64,000 nucleotides of DNA. Origin: Macrocystis pyrifera (taxonomy: Eukaryota; Sar; Phaeophyceae; Laminariales; Laminariaceae). The stretch is taken from NCBI GenBank assembly GCA_031763025.1, contig JASSKH010000025.1, positions 2,046,001 to 2,110,000 of the forward strand. The letters are read 5' to 3'. This document shows, piece by piece, positions 12,328 to 23,186 of this stretch. The position numbers and the translations under genes were made by a program. Below the pieces are notes generated by a model that worked only from the letters and a program-made list of their open reading frames with translations, was not told the origin of the DNA and searched no databases. Numbering within the stretch: the first letter of the stretch is position 1; every line of letters starts with the position of its first letter.

Positions 12328-12574
12328 CTTGTTCAGCGTCCGGTCGGGCCACCAGTGCAAAGCAGGAAGTGAGTAGGAGTACACCCGGCATGATTACATC
12401 ACCTCCAAGTATACATCAGGAAACACAAATGGAACGATGACTGGCGCGCTACCATTTACACGTCATCACTTTCACGTATTCATTGTTATATGTGTGTGTT
12501 CTTCGCATCAAACAGTCCGTTGTAGCCGTCGACATCCACCACATCTAATGTCCGTGCTATTCTGCGATATATCC

Positions 12575-12685
12575 TATCACGGGGGGGCCCCTAGTAAATA
12601 GGACCTACGGTATACCCAAAAAAATTTATATTTGCCTGTGTTTTCCATCAATATTTGGTCTTATTTACTATTGTCCCCCGTAATA
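12575..12685 (+). mobile_element. MITE family A copy 3
   Basis: TATCACGGGGGGGCCCCTAG faces CTATTGTCCCCCGTAATA. The core contains GGACCTACGGTATAC. Confidence 0.8.
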
Positions 12686-12789
12686 AGAGGGAAAGAAGTT
12701 CACACAACTACGGCATGGAGATGCTAGGTAATGTCATCGTACTGGATACGACAAGCAGAACATACACATTATTTGAAAGAGAGATAACG

Positions 12790-13830
12790 AAATAGACCAA
12801 CTAACTTGAAATAAGAAAAAGACAGAAAACAGAGCAACAACTCGAGAGAGCATTAAGAAAAAATAGAAATATATACTGCCTACCCTCAGGAGATGTGGCA
12901 GACACTCGAACAAAGCGAGACAAAGAACGGGCTAAAGAAACAGCACCACTACATATAGATGGAGTGATACTGAGAACCAGGGAAACAACGGGCGAACCGA
13001 ACGACAAAGCACCTTCGGGTAGCACAAGCAGTTTATGGTGCGAGTAGCATAGCCAGGTAATCCCTATTAGAGGCGTTCGACGATAGAGGTTCCCCTGAAA
13101 TGTTCTGAGGCTCCTCACTTGACCTTAAGGAGCTCCATACCTCACCCGAAAACTGACTACAGCAAAACTCAGATTGCATCCCGATGAATAATCCCATAGC
13201 CCCCAAGTGTACAGAACCTTCATTTTAGAAACAAGATTGTCATTCTGACGGTTTCGGGTTAAGGAGCCCCGTCATTCCGAAAATATTTTTGCGCAGATGT
13301 GCTACCTCTATCCTATGAGGCGTCACTACTCGGTCTGGTACCTTGCTACCCTGTCTGCCGCCTCCGTCCGGCGTCCGTCGACTATGCCCCACCCCCGGAG
13401 AGGATGCGTCAGACAATACGAAACAAGAAAAGCGGTCTGGTCACCCACCCACGCCTCACGACTCCTTCAACAAGGACAATAAGAAAGAAAGACGAAATAA
13501 TAAGATGTAAATCAAGGAAGATCAAGCGCAAAATGGGAAAGTAGACAAAGCAGCACCACGTTTGAACCAGCTGCAGCAATTGGCGGCACGAGTAGCATAG
13601 ACATGTTCTACTTGCTATTAGTAGTCGGCCTTGTGCCTTGCAACCCCGTCTGCTGTCTCCTTCCTATCTTCATCCACCGCGGTTCCCCTTCTAATCAATA
13701 TGTTGCCCACCCTACCTGCAATCCCTTGGTCGGGTTTCCTTGCATTGGTCCTGTTGCCTCCCGTTTCCCCGTGGGGAGACATAATTTTGAGACCACCACG
13801 ACTACGCCTGTGCCCCAGACTCAATGTACC
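12790..13830 (-). mobile_element. LINE-A 3' fragments interrupted by MITE-B
   Basis: The minus strand matches the end of the LINE-A reverse transcriptase ORF and its 3' UTR: ETADGVARHKADY at 13618-13690 parallels [12 protein letters not shown] of the main copy, and the plus-strand text TTGGCGGCACGAGTAGCATAG parallels 54058-54076. Two successive C-terminal ends are visible (about 13330-13420 and 13610-13800), so at least two fragments lie side by side. A MITE-B copy splits the first one. No coding potential remains. Confidence 0.6.
13070..13324 (+). mobile_element. MITE family B copy 3 (inside LINE-A)
   Basis: Runs from GAGGCGTTCGACGATAGAGG to CTATCCTATGAGGCGTC, with the family blocks CTCCTCACTTGACCTTAAGG and GGGTTAAGGAGCCCCGTCAT. 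The flanks are LINE-A sequence (CGAGTAGCATAGCC on the left, GGTCTGGTACCTTGCTACCC on the right), so it inserted after the LINE fragment. Confidence 0.85.
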
Positions 13831-16389
13831 CTGAATATATATACCTCGACGTATCTACCGGTACCTGGTATGTATGTATTGATGAGCAATCTACACATTC
13901 CGTTGGCTGTAAATATATTGTTGCCTCGTGCTTATAGACGTCGATATCGGGGTTTGTGCAGGTGGAACCATGGAGGACCATCTCTGCGGCAGGCACAGGG
14001 GCAGTAAAACCCCGGGTAACGTTGACCGAGTGACCCCTCTGTCGGGATCGATCTCAGGTCGTCCACTTGGAGTCTCAGAGCGTTGGCAGACTCTGGGATC
14101 GACTGGTGCTACTGTACAAATACTAAAAACAATTTTCACGGCAGCGTTCACGTCGTTCGGGGGTTGGTGGCTTTGCACCGCCCTCGTAGATAGGCTTGAT
14201 TTTATTTTGCTGGCGCAACGCAACAAAACCAACCCACGGTGGTGTACATGTTGTCGGAAACAAACAAGTGTGGGGAAAACAAAATGTTTTTATCTGCGGC
14301 AGATACATAGAGTACAACTTATATCGGCCGGGTGGCGCTAAGTGGCTTCAAGGAAGGGCACTCAAAGCGACCACCGAAACGAGACGGCAGCCCTGGAAGG
14401 CTTGACGTGACCCCTGGCACATGTCTCTCTCTACTGTAAATGGGTGAGCAATACTTGCGTCAGTCAACGCATGAGCGCTCCTCCCTTTCTGCCTGTGATG
14501 GTCGCTCCACTAGAAAAGGTCTGCAACTTACACTGAACCCATCCCATCCGCAAGCCCGAACCGCCCGCCCACAAACCACAACACGCTTCTTGTGCGGGGA
14601 GTCAACCAAGCGCCAAGCCTAGAGGCCGACGCCAGCAACGCCCCAAGTAGCGTACGACTTACAGCCGCCGGAATGGGTCGCCGGCCACCGGTGACCGTCC
14701 GTTTCCAACGGCCAGCAATGCACCTTATCCAAGAAATACGAAAACAATATATATATATTTTTTTTTTAAAAGGCGAAATCTTACGGATTTTCCATGTTTT
14801 GGGTGAGGAAGCAAAAAAGGCGACGCCAACAAGGTTGGGGTCTATCAGAGAGCATGAACACTTAATTTACGACGAACGTTGCTCGTATGTACCAGCGCAA
14901 ATGGGGAGTACAATTGTGTCGATTCACGCAGAGACTCATAGGACAATAAACGCCGGAGGGAAACAGGTCAAGGACGAGAAATCCCGGCGCCAGTACCCCC
15001 AGAGATCGCAGAGTTGTCCCCCTGGCGTCGAGACAAAACGCGCCCGGCGTTCTTTGTTGGGGCCGTCACGACCTTATGATTTTCACGAGCATGGATAGAG
15101 GTGCCATTGTATCAACAACAGCCGCTAGCGGGTGTTCCTCTACCTTCCACCGGGAATGAGAAGGTCGACGCCCAATGTGATCGCACCGGCCGTGGCGAAG
15201 GTGGCAGAATTAGCAACAGCAGCAGGGTGGCAAAATACGAAACATCTACTCTACAGCCACGTACTCCTGAATATCCCTCTGTCTCAAAATGTAAGGATCG
15301 TTTATATTTAAATTTCGAAACACAAAAAATGTTTTTTATTATCAGGGACGGACTGGAAAACCACGATCTGAAACACATAGATATAGCATTATTTTACTCT
15401 TTTTAATTTTGTCTCACGGCGGCGTTGTTCGACCGAAGAGTACGCCCCATCTTCGTCGCAACACGGGTGTGATAGTATTTTCCACAGTATAGTCCGCCAT
15501 AGACCCAAGAGGCCGTGGAAATGCTGTACCGTATTTCATCATCAGGTTCAAAGTTTTTTCGGGTAAGGTACAGAGCTTCTCGAGCGAAAACGACCCCTCA
15601 GAAAAAAAAGGTAGCATGCCTCACCCATACAGCCGTAGAATGCGTCGGACGTGCACCACAAAATAAATCGAGGCGCGCTACGAATAGGAGTACGAGCAGC
15701 ACTTCTCGCCTTTCAGAGCAAACCTTCTTGCCTCTCAGGGCGAATAGTTCTGACTGATGGGGCTTCTCAACCGAGGGAGTATGTACCCAGCGTCGTTTTT
15801 CTAGGAAAAAAAAACAACAGCCTTGCAGACCTGGGCAGTGAGATCGCTCCTGATCGGGTTGTAAGGGTGCACGTTTTTTCTTCAATCCAATTTTTGAAAG
15901 GTATACAGAGCTCCCCAAGCAGAGGCGGAGCCCCAGCAAATGTCAGCTGCACCCCTAATACCGCAGTACACATATATATCCCAACGGTGCAAGGGGGCAC
16001 ACACACCGTATCCCCCCCTTGCTACAACGGCCATACCATTGATTGCAGTACGTTGAGCGCGCGTGCTCAAAGTGAGCTCCGTCACACAGCGTGATGAGCT
16101 GAACCCGACGCTCACCGAAATTTCAGGAAACACTTCGGGCATCATGGGTATCGCTGTTGTCTTCACAGGTATTCTCAATGCATAACAAACGATTTTCCTA
16201 CAGTAGATGAATATTGTATTTCCGGTGAAAAAGAGAATCAAGTTTTTTTTTCTGAGTGGGACGGGGGGGGGGTGTACTCGTACTCGATAGGAGAGATATA
16301 CTCGATCTCATGCATGGCCGTAGTCGTATGGCAATAGACCCTCGCATCCCTACAATGCCGGGACGGAGCATGTCGGGTTTTCACCGACC
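13831..16389. other. No gene recognised
   Basis: Several frames of 100-170 codons are open (for example 13928-14341 and 14592-15098, plus) but none shows a recognisable domain and opposite-strand frames are open too. A short TA run followed by T lies at 14748-14766. No repeat family of this window was recognised. Confidence 0.4.
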
Positions 16390-16475
16390 AGGCAGACACT
16401 GCTTGCACCAAGCGCGAAGCGCCGTGAGGTGTCCGGCGAGTCGCATGAAGGGTGAGCTGCCTCCTACTAAGAACT
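16390..16475 (+). repeat. Dispersed repeat with conserved frame, copy 1
   Basis: Matches the reverse complement of 30470-30548. Both copies keep one reading frame, QARSAVRC then ASRM then GEL, and differ partly at silent positions. See the copy at 30470. Confidence 0.6.
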
Positions 16476-16487
16476 AAGAGTGGGAAG

Positions 16488-18345
16488 GGGGGGGGGGGGG
16501 ATACTCATTTGTTGCTTGCCTTGGTCGTGTGAAACATGGACCAAGCATCCCTTTCGAGATGGAACACCGTTCCCACTCCTAGTAAGAGACACCTACAATA
16601 TTTGGGCGCTCATTATGTTCTTTCCAAATATGCCATACAAACGATTTGCTAACCTTGTAACCTTCCCGTTCCGCCGCCTGTGGACACCATTTACTTCCTA
16701 GGATAGTAATCGTTTTCTCGCTGATATGTAGTGTACCAATCTTCTCCAAGTCACATTCGTCTATTTTCCTCATATATTCTTCTTCTAACACATCCCGTTC
16801 TCGTACATTTCCCTGTCTCCTACTGTGTGACTTATACTCTCTATTGCTTCACCACACGTGTACATCTGTTCATCTTCTTCCCCGTCCCGACTACAGGTAT
16901 GGTTCGTTCTTCTTTCTGGCAGGTCCAGATCCCCTACACGCACCCGCAGTTTCGGCGTTTTCGCGAAGTCCATCGGGCCGTGCAGATACAGCACGTTGTT
17001 ATTCCCATTCCTGCGCTCAATGCCCCGTATACCTTTCTCCGATTTCATCGTGTTTCTTAGCGCTAGCCTTTCCCTTCTTTGCATCCGTTCTTCTACTTCT
17101 GTGTTGTAACTATTATACCAACCTTTTCTATGGACAGCATATATCTTCTTGGCGTCTTCCTATATATTTCCACACTTTCTTAACCACACTACTCCACTTT
17201 ATTCCAACTTGCCCTTTGTTGCATACCCCTTTGCATCTCTATCAACTATGGCTGGCAACCTCTCTTTTTGCGTGTTCCCCGCTCTATACTGCCACTTCAA
17301 CTTTCTCGTGTCTCTATTGGTCTTGAGCGGGTACATTCCCAATTCTGATTTTAACCCCTTTAGAACTGCCGTCCCGTTTTGGGGACAAGGCACTCAAATT
17401 CCAAGTAGTTTGTCCCCAAACTGGGACTGCAGTTCTAAAACGGTCGATTATGTATTCCTGGTCGTACTTAGGCACCTTGAGTGTTTTTTTTAAATCTAGC
17501 TGCTGCTGTAATCTTTATTGTTTTCAACTGATTTACGAATTCCGCGTTCCCTTCCCATACTTCCAGCTTTCAAAATTTGGTACTGCCACATTCATCAGGA
17601 TATATATCTCTTGGTCGTAGTGCAACTATCTTGCGCATTTCTTGACGCTCGCCGTCACCCTCCAGTTCCTATCAATAGTGTATGCTAGCGCCTTCGCTAT
17701 TTGTTTCTGCGATGCTTTGATTTGTGCGTTTTTATGTCCCCACGAATTCACAACATCAATCCCGACACCGTATCTTCCCCCACCGTGACCCCTGCTTTGC
17801 TCCTTTGACTGCTATTATCGAGCGGTATATATATATCTTGAATGTACTAGGTGATAACGTTCATCCCGGTGCAACTCCTCGTAAAATATCAACATACTTT
17901 GATATTTCCCGTCCAGCATCACTGTGATGGCACTTATCGCACATTCCGTCACATTTTTCATCATTCTCTACATCTTCCTCTGATCTCCACTTCACATAGC
18001 TTTTGCTACAACCCCTCCATACTCCTTCGGTACATCTACCAAAACTAAACAATACCTATCTGGTACGTTGTTAGCCCCGCGTCTTTCCTACCTTGCAATA
18101 TTTGACCTCATGTGTGCACATGGTTGCGCAGCTACGGTTTAGCCTGAACCGTGCTTACCTTTCGCATATTTTGTCTTTCTTCCCCATCGTTATTCGTTTC
18201 TTTCGTTCGAAATATTTTTTGACGAGTTTTTGCCTGCTGTCGCAAAAAATTATTATCCGTCTATAGTTCCTCCAGTCAGCCTCATCTCAATTCTTAAATA
18301 CGTTAACTACCACTCCTTCTCTCCACCTCCCAGGTGCGCACTCGC
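16488..18345 (-). mobile_element. LINE-B, 5'-truncated and decayed
   Basis: A non-LTR retrotransposon copy on the minus strand, running from the reverse transcriptase to the 3' end. In order on the minus strand: a piece resembling the region before RT motif A (about 18330-18060, with a GRWREGVVVNVF block); a stretch reading ISKYVDILRGVAPG before the catalytic region; EVWEGNAEFV near 17560; then LGMYPLKTNRDTRKLKWQY (17.2-17.4 kb), YLHGPMDFAKTPKLRVRVGD, a C-x-C...H...C zinc-finger-like tail near 16.85 kb, and MRKIDECDLEKIGTLHISEK near 16.75 kb. The catalytic YADD box was not found intact. The frame is broken many times, and a MITE-C copy is inserted at 17.36 kb. The 3' end is a C-tract on the minus strand after TGAGTAT. 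Confidence 0.8.
17359..17439 (+). mobile_element. MITE family C copy 2 (inside LINE-B)
   Basis: TTTAGAACTGCCGTCCCG and its inverse CGGTTTTAGA-type end enclose a core with two GTCCCCAAA-type arms; almost the whole element is palindromic. It interrupts LINE-B just before the LGMYPLKTNRD block, so it is younger than that copy. Confidence 0.85.
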
Positions 18346-19153
18346 TTTTCCGTGCCCAGTCATACAACATAACCATCATGGTAAGTATTCCCCCGTACTT
18401 CATAATTTTGTTTCAAACGAAAACGGGGGGATCTGTCGAGCCGGAATGGGTGGCGGATGTGCGAAGAAAATTCACTCGACGCATTTCTCCTACGCACCAC
18501 GACACTCACCAGCCATTTCCTGTCGGCCGAGAATACATCCTCATGTGCAGCGAGCTGCTTTCGTCGTCTCGCCACCCCCCCTCGCTAACCTCCCCCTCCT
18601 CCGTGCTTTCCTCTGGCCACCCCCGTGCCTGCCCGGTGACGCCCTCGTGAGTCTCTAGCTCCGGCATGGACGTACGGCGATGCCCGCCCCCGGCGCCCGC
18701 TCCCCAGCGAGGCTGAAGCCTCTTGCCAGTCGCTCTTCCTTCCGAAAATCTCTTTTTTTTTTAGAAACCGGACGTCGGATGTGGAGGGGGAGGGAGAGGG
18801 GGTGCGAAAGCGCGAACTGTATGCTAGGCTCTCTCGAACAGCAGAGATTGACGAACTCGACTCGCCACTTATGATTGAGTGTACTGACCTCCTTTACTCA
18901 CTCTCGTTGTGAGACAACTTATTAGAAATTAGCCTTGCGTGTACATATTTTGTCCGTGTACGGTGCTGTTCTTTAAAAAAGCTGTAAGAGCAATGGATAC
19001 GGGAGAAAAATGCGAGTACGACACTGATTAATATCGTTTTGGTTCGCTGCCTGATGTCGCTATTGCACACGGGAGACAAAACTTGAACGTCGGTAAAATA
19101 ACAATGTAGACCGAATACCAGCGAATACAACGTATTGATTGTTATATTACTAC
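18346..19153. other. No gene recognised
   Basis: No domain, MITE or LINE similarity recognised. The open frames at 18.36-18.66 kb overlap on both strands. Confidence 0.4.
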
Positions 19154-19262
19154 TATTACGGGGGTCCATAGTTAATAGGACCTATGGTGTACATAAAAAA
19201 CTATATATTTACCTATTTTTACTAACAAAATTTGGTCCCGTTAACTATGGACCACCGTAATA
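19154..19262 (+). mobile_element. MITE family A copy 4
   Basis: TATTACGGGGGTCCATAG faces CTATGGACCACCGTAATA. The core ACCTATTTTTACTAACAAAA is the same as in the copy at 35.8 kb, pointing to one subfamily. Confidence 0.9.
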
Positions 19263-20055
19263 CTACTGTAGGAAACCTTTGTAGGAGGGATCGCCTCTGA
19301 ACCCTGTGGCTTTTTTACAAAGGTGAGCTGCAGTAGAGTAAGGTAGGTCGAGTGAAGCTCAACCGGCAGGTGATGAGATCATAGTGGGGTCGTGGAAGGG
19401 AATGTGTGCGTGCGCTTGGTGGGGGGGGGAGACCCTCGTCGATCTACAGCCAACACCAGCTCCCATTCATTTGTGCTGTTGTTTTTTATATCTCCTGCGA
19501 CATCCCGAAACCAACCAACCTCGGCTCTTCGGCGAACACTGCAGGCATGTCCTCTCTCATCGTCTGCAAGTGGGCCGACGTCGCTACTGCGGCAGCCGTG
19601 ACTGCTGATTCCGTTGTGTCATGGCCACGTGGCTCACCCGACTGACAACACGCACGCGGCTACCAGCTACATGATGTCCTCTGGTACTCAGTGCGCCAGG
19701 TAGATACCAAAATAGTGCGGCGTAACCTCGTCGTAGACATTTCGATGGGCACCGATTAAATCGAATGAATGCCCCCTCCGCCTTCGAACGAGAGAAGGAG
19801 CATCATTTCGGCGATTTCAAAATAAAAATGTTGGTCTGCGCTTCCTGGCTCAATTCCCCTTATGGTATACCACTGTTGAATAATCCAAGCAGGGGGTTCT
19901 CATTCTATGACAGCAATATTCTTCCGCCGGTAAAAGAAAGGTTGAGAAAAGCGTATACATGGAGAAGTTCTGACAGACACGATAGGAAAAAAAACAAAAA
20001 GTACTGAGCAATGGACGGTTGCCTGTAGCTCCCTCTCTTTCGTGTTGCTTCGTCC
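19263..20055. other. No gene recognised
   Basis: The frames at 19.38-19.65 kb overlap one another and carry no recognisable domain. Confidence 0.4.
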
Positions 20056-20425
20056 GCGCAGCAGATATTTGTCCTTCCTGAGTACGTATGCTTTCCGTCT
20101 GGCAGTTCGGCCGCCTTTCTGAAGTCCTTGCGTCGTTTGTATTCAGTTTTCGTGTCAAATTTTTGTTTTATGGTTTATTGTCTTTTTGCTCTTATTTTTA
20201 TGGTCTTGGTTGTGTTGTTGTGTTCTCGTACCCGGTACGCGGGCATTTCACTTGCTTGACACTTGAATTTGCGATTATTATTATTATTATTTTCGGTCTT
20301 CCTCTAACTCACAGTCTGTGACAACGGAATCAGTATCTCTCTAGGATAAGGAATCAGAACGGACACTGGGTGTAGTGATGAAGCTGGGTAGAAAGGACGA
20401 TTTAATGTGAACACAACAACAATAA
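20056..20425 (+). mobile_element. LINE-A 3' tail (5'-truncated)
   Basis: Matches the 3' UTR shared with 37.4-37.65 kb (TTCTCGTACCCGGTAC) and the LINE-A end (CAGTCTGTGAC, then AATCAGAACGGACACTGGGT, then AACACAACAACAA). No coding part is present. Confidence 0.7.
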
Positions 20426-20545
20426 GCGACGACAAACGCACCTGGATGGTTTGATCGCTCAAGCCGACAGATCTACTACTGCGGTAAGCTACCGTAAGGA
20501 GGGGGGTGGTATGATGCCATCATTTCCACCACCGAGTATAACTCA

Positions 20546-20628
20546 TTTAGGACTGCAGTCCCGTGTTGGGGATAAACCACACTAATTCTGAGTAGTTTGT
20601 CCCCAAAACGGTATTGCGGTCCTGTAAG
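20546..20628 (+). mobile_element. MITE family C copy 3
   Basis: TTTAGGACTGCAGTCCCG faces an inverted arm with TTTGTCCCCAAAACGG and GCGGTCCTGTAA. It lies about 120 bp after the LINE-A tail. Confidence 0.8.
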
Positions 20629-21092
20629 GGTCTAGACACTCCCGCGGCTGTTGTTAGCTCCATACCTCCACCAAAAAGGGGCCTATATTTCTATGTTATG
20701 GTTGCCCTTAGTTTTCTTTCTTCTCGGGAGAGAACATCTTTGTTTGAATGATCAACGTTGGATAACATCAAGGTCGGATGGCAGACACAACGAGCATACC
20801 AACATGATTGTTTTTGGGCAGCGTAACAAGATATTCAATCGTCGCTGGTGCATATATAAACCTTAACGCTGCGCACAAAACGGGTAGTTACACTCGCGCG
20901 AGTGACTCCGAGCCACTGAAGACATCCCCCCCCCCCCCATCTCCCTCGAACCGCACCGGTAGGCATTATTTGCAAGGTAGGCACATGGAAGAAACACGTA
21001 ATCAGCGCCCAAAAGAAAGTTGGAGGTGTCTCGACTAGCAGCAGATATGGTAGTCCGTCCCGAAAGGGATGCAGGCGTTTTCAGCGGTCAAG
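20629..21092. other. No gene; C-tract
   Basis: A C-run at 20928-20939 and short open frames only. Confidence 0.4.
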
Positions 21093-21348
21093 AGACGCTT
21101 TACGATAATATAGGTTCACTCTAATTTTCTGGGGCTCCTCACTTGACCTTAAGGAGCTCCATACCTCACCCGAAAATTGTCTTCAGCGAAATTCGCTTTG
21201 CATCCCGATGAATAATTCCATAGCCCACCTATACAACAACGTTATTTTTCGAAACAAGATTGGCGTTCCGACGATTTTGGGTTAAGGAACCCCGTCATTC
21301 GGAAAACATTTTAGCGGAAACGTGCCACCTCTATCGTAGAACACGTCT
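21093..21348 (+). mobile_element. MITE family B copy 4
   Basis: Runs from AGACGCTTTACGATAATATAGG to CTATCGTAGAACACGTCT with all family blocks. TCAA lies on both sides of the ends (GGTCAA on the left, TCAACC on the right), a possible 4-bp target duplication. Confidence 0.85.
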
Positions 21349-21714
21349 CAACCGACAATGGCAAGCTACTCATGAGTACACCCCCCCCTCCAGCCTTCTC
21401 TCCCATAGTAGGCCTGGTCCGTACCTCTTCGCCAGATGGAAAGTCGCGCCCGAAGACGTCGTAGCAGCGCTCGCAGCCAGGAGAGGCATGAACCGGCTGT
21501 CTCCAGCATTCGTACAGCGCGGGCACGCGCGACCCGTCCGGCAAGGTCGTCCACTTTCGATACCACGCGGTCCCCATAATGTTTGAGTGCCAGACCCAGC
21601 ACCAGGTGTGTGTAATACGTGCACAGCAGTATTAATATGTATGCGGGTTATAGCGGTCGAGCGGAAAATAAAAAAGAACGCACGTTTTCATCAGCCACTT
21701 CATTCGGCAGTGGT
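21349..21714. other. No gene; LINE-B-like 3' tail motif
   Basis: TGAGTACA followed by a C-tract at about 21373-21391 resembles the LINE-B 3' end (TGAGTAT then C-tract). Otherwise open frames overlap on both strands with no domain. Confidence 0.35.
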
Positions 21715-21894
21715 ATGGTTGCAATGGTACAGCCATCTATGCTGCAGTGAAAGCGTGAAGAATACGCGTGATCGACACTGCAGCAGTAGCCTCACTGGCA
21801 TGCATGGCTGAAACGGTACACTGTATCTAGTGAAAGCGTTAAGCCTACACGTGATCGACTGTGCAGCGGCGGCGGCGGCGGCGGCAGCAGCAGT
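21715..21894 (+). repeat. Two-unit tandem duplication ending in a GGC/CAG run
   Basis: Two units of about 87 bp share AATGGTACA or AACGGTACA, GTGAAAGCGT and GTGATCGAC. They are followed by a GGC run passing into CAG at 21864-21894. Confidence 0.6.
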
Positions 21895-23080
21895 GGCATT
21901 CCATGGAGAGTGAAGAACTCGTTCTTGGTTACACGTTTCCTCGGCTCCCCTGGACAAAAACTGGCGAGGCCGTATAAACCGTCGTCGAGCGAAAGGGTTA
22001 AGGTATGGACGCCAATATCAGAGTATTTGCGACAATACAATTTGCTCAGGTTCTACAAATATTTGAAACCGACAACCACGAGGGAGAGGATCCTGGAGCT
22101 GATTGTTTATATAGATGAACCCGTAGGCGCCAGCCACTCAAAAAAATTCTCCGCTTGCTAACCAACGCACAGAGTTACCCAACACGGCAATACTTACGGT
22201 AGGTATTCAAAAGGTAGTTCGGGTTACTTTTGTTCCAACAGCAGTCAGTTGCGTTTTCGTGGGTAGGTATTGCTTTCATATACTCGTAGTAAAAGCAGAC
22301 AAGAAACCCAACGGAACCAGACAAGGACCACGGGCTGCATGCAGTAGTATGTGCGCGTATGGCTGAAACGATGGACTGAACAATCTTACGAGAACACCCC
22401 GAGTCACCAACATTCAGCCCTGCAGAGGGGTTCTTGGCCGTATCGGTGAAATTGAAACGTCTGATACGTGCCACGACAACAAAGGTATACATACGTAGAG
22501 AAGATAAGTGTTCGGCCTGCATACTTGTGACTGATGTGATGGGATTCCTCGACGAAGAAGGCGCTCTCCGCACATCGCTTGTATTTTTACAACGATTATG
22601 ATTATTATTGCCATCCGACAATGTATGGCATGAGCTTCAGCGTTGGTCACTCGAAAACACTCCGGGAGAGAAGAAACGCCACGGAAACAATAAATGGAGC
22701 TCTGCTACTCTATTACTGTTGTTAAGGCCTTAGTTCGCCGGGCTACTGGTAAAGGTTATCTCATCGCCTACCCAATCTACTTCATCCCAGCTTACACTCG
22801 CCCCCCATTCAAAACGGTGGGGTCCTTGGTCTTCGTATGGGGGGGGGCATACGTCGCTCTTAATAGTTGCAAGTTTTTCACCATCTCTGGAGAGCCAGAA
22901 AAATAAGTGTTTTAGCATATGCTCGACGTATGGAAACTCACACCAGGTATTTCTTGAAAATAACAAATTAATCAGGGTGGACGTCAACTTCGAAATGTCC
23001 TGCCTATGGACGCCGTAGGATAAGGTCTAAGTGTTGGGTGATTGAGATGTGGATGTCCCTCGGAGTCAACAGTCTCAGAA
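21895..23080. other. No gene recognised
   Basis: No domain, repeat family or RNA gene identified. Confidence 0.4.
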
Positions 23081-23083
23081 AAG

Positions 23084-23186
23084 TGAAGGTACTGCTGTAC
23101 ACCCCTATCGAGCCACGCGTTTTCTTCTACTATGTACCTTTTTTTAACGCGCGCTACGATAGGGTACTTACTGTACCTTTCTAGTA
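23084..23186. repeat. Small fold-back element
   Basis: Two inverted arms of about 35 bp: GGTAC...CCCTATCG...CGCGTT on the left and AACGCGCGCTACGATAGGGT...GGTAC inverted on the right, around a loop of about 30 nt. The arm resembles the MITE-B terminus (CGCGTTCTACGATAG), so it may be a derived, internally deleted relative. Confidence 0.5.

Noticed and set aside
12052-12384. Minus-strand 110-codon ORF and plus-strand 80-codon ORF with a signal-like start
   Set aside because: Mostly shadows of the SGNH-like exon, which runs in a different minus frame. Only the first 20 or so residues of the minus ORF may be genuine, as noted there.
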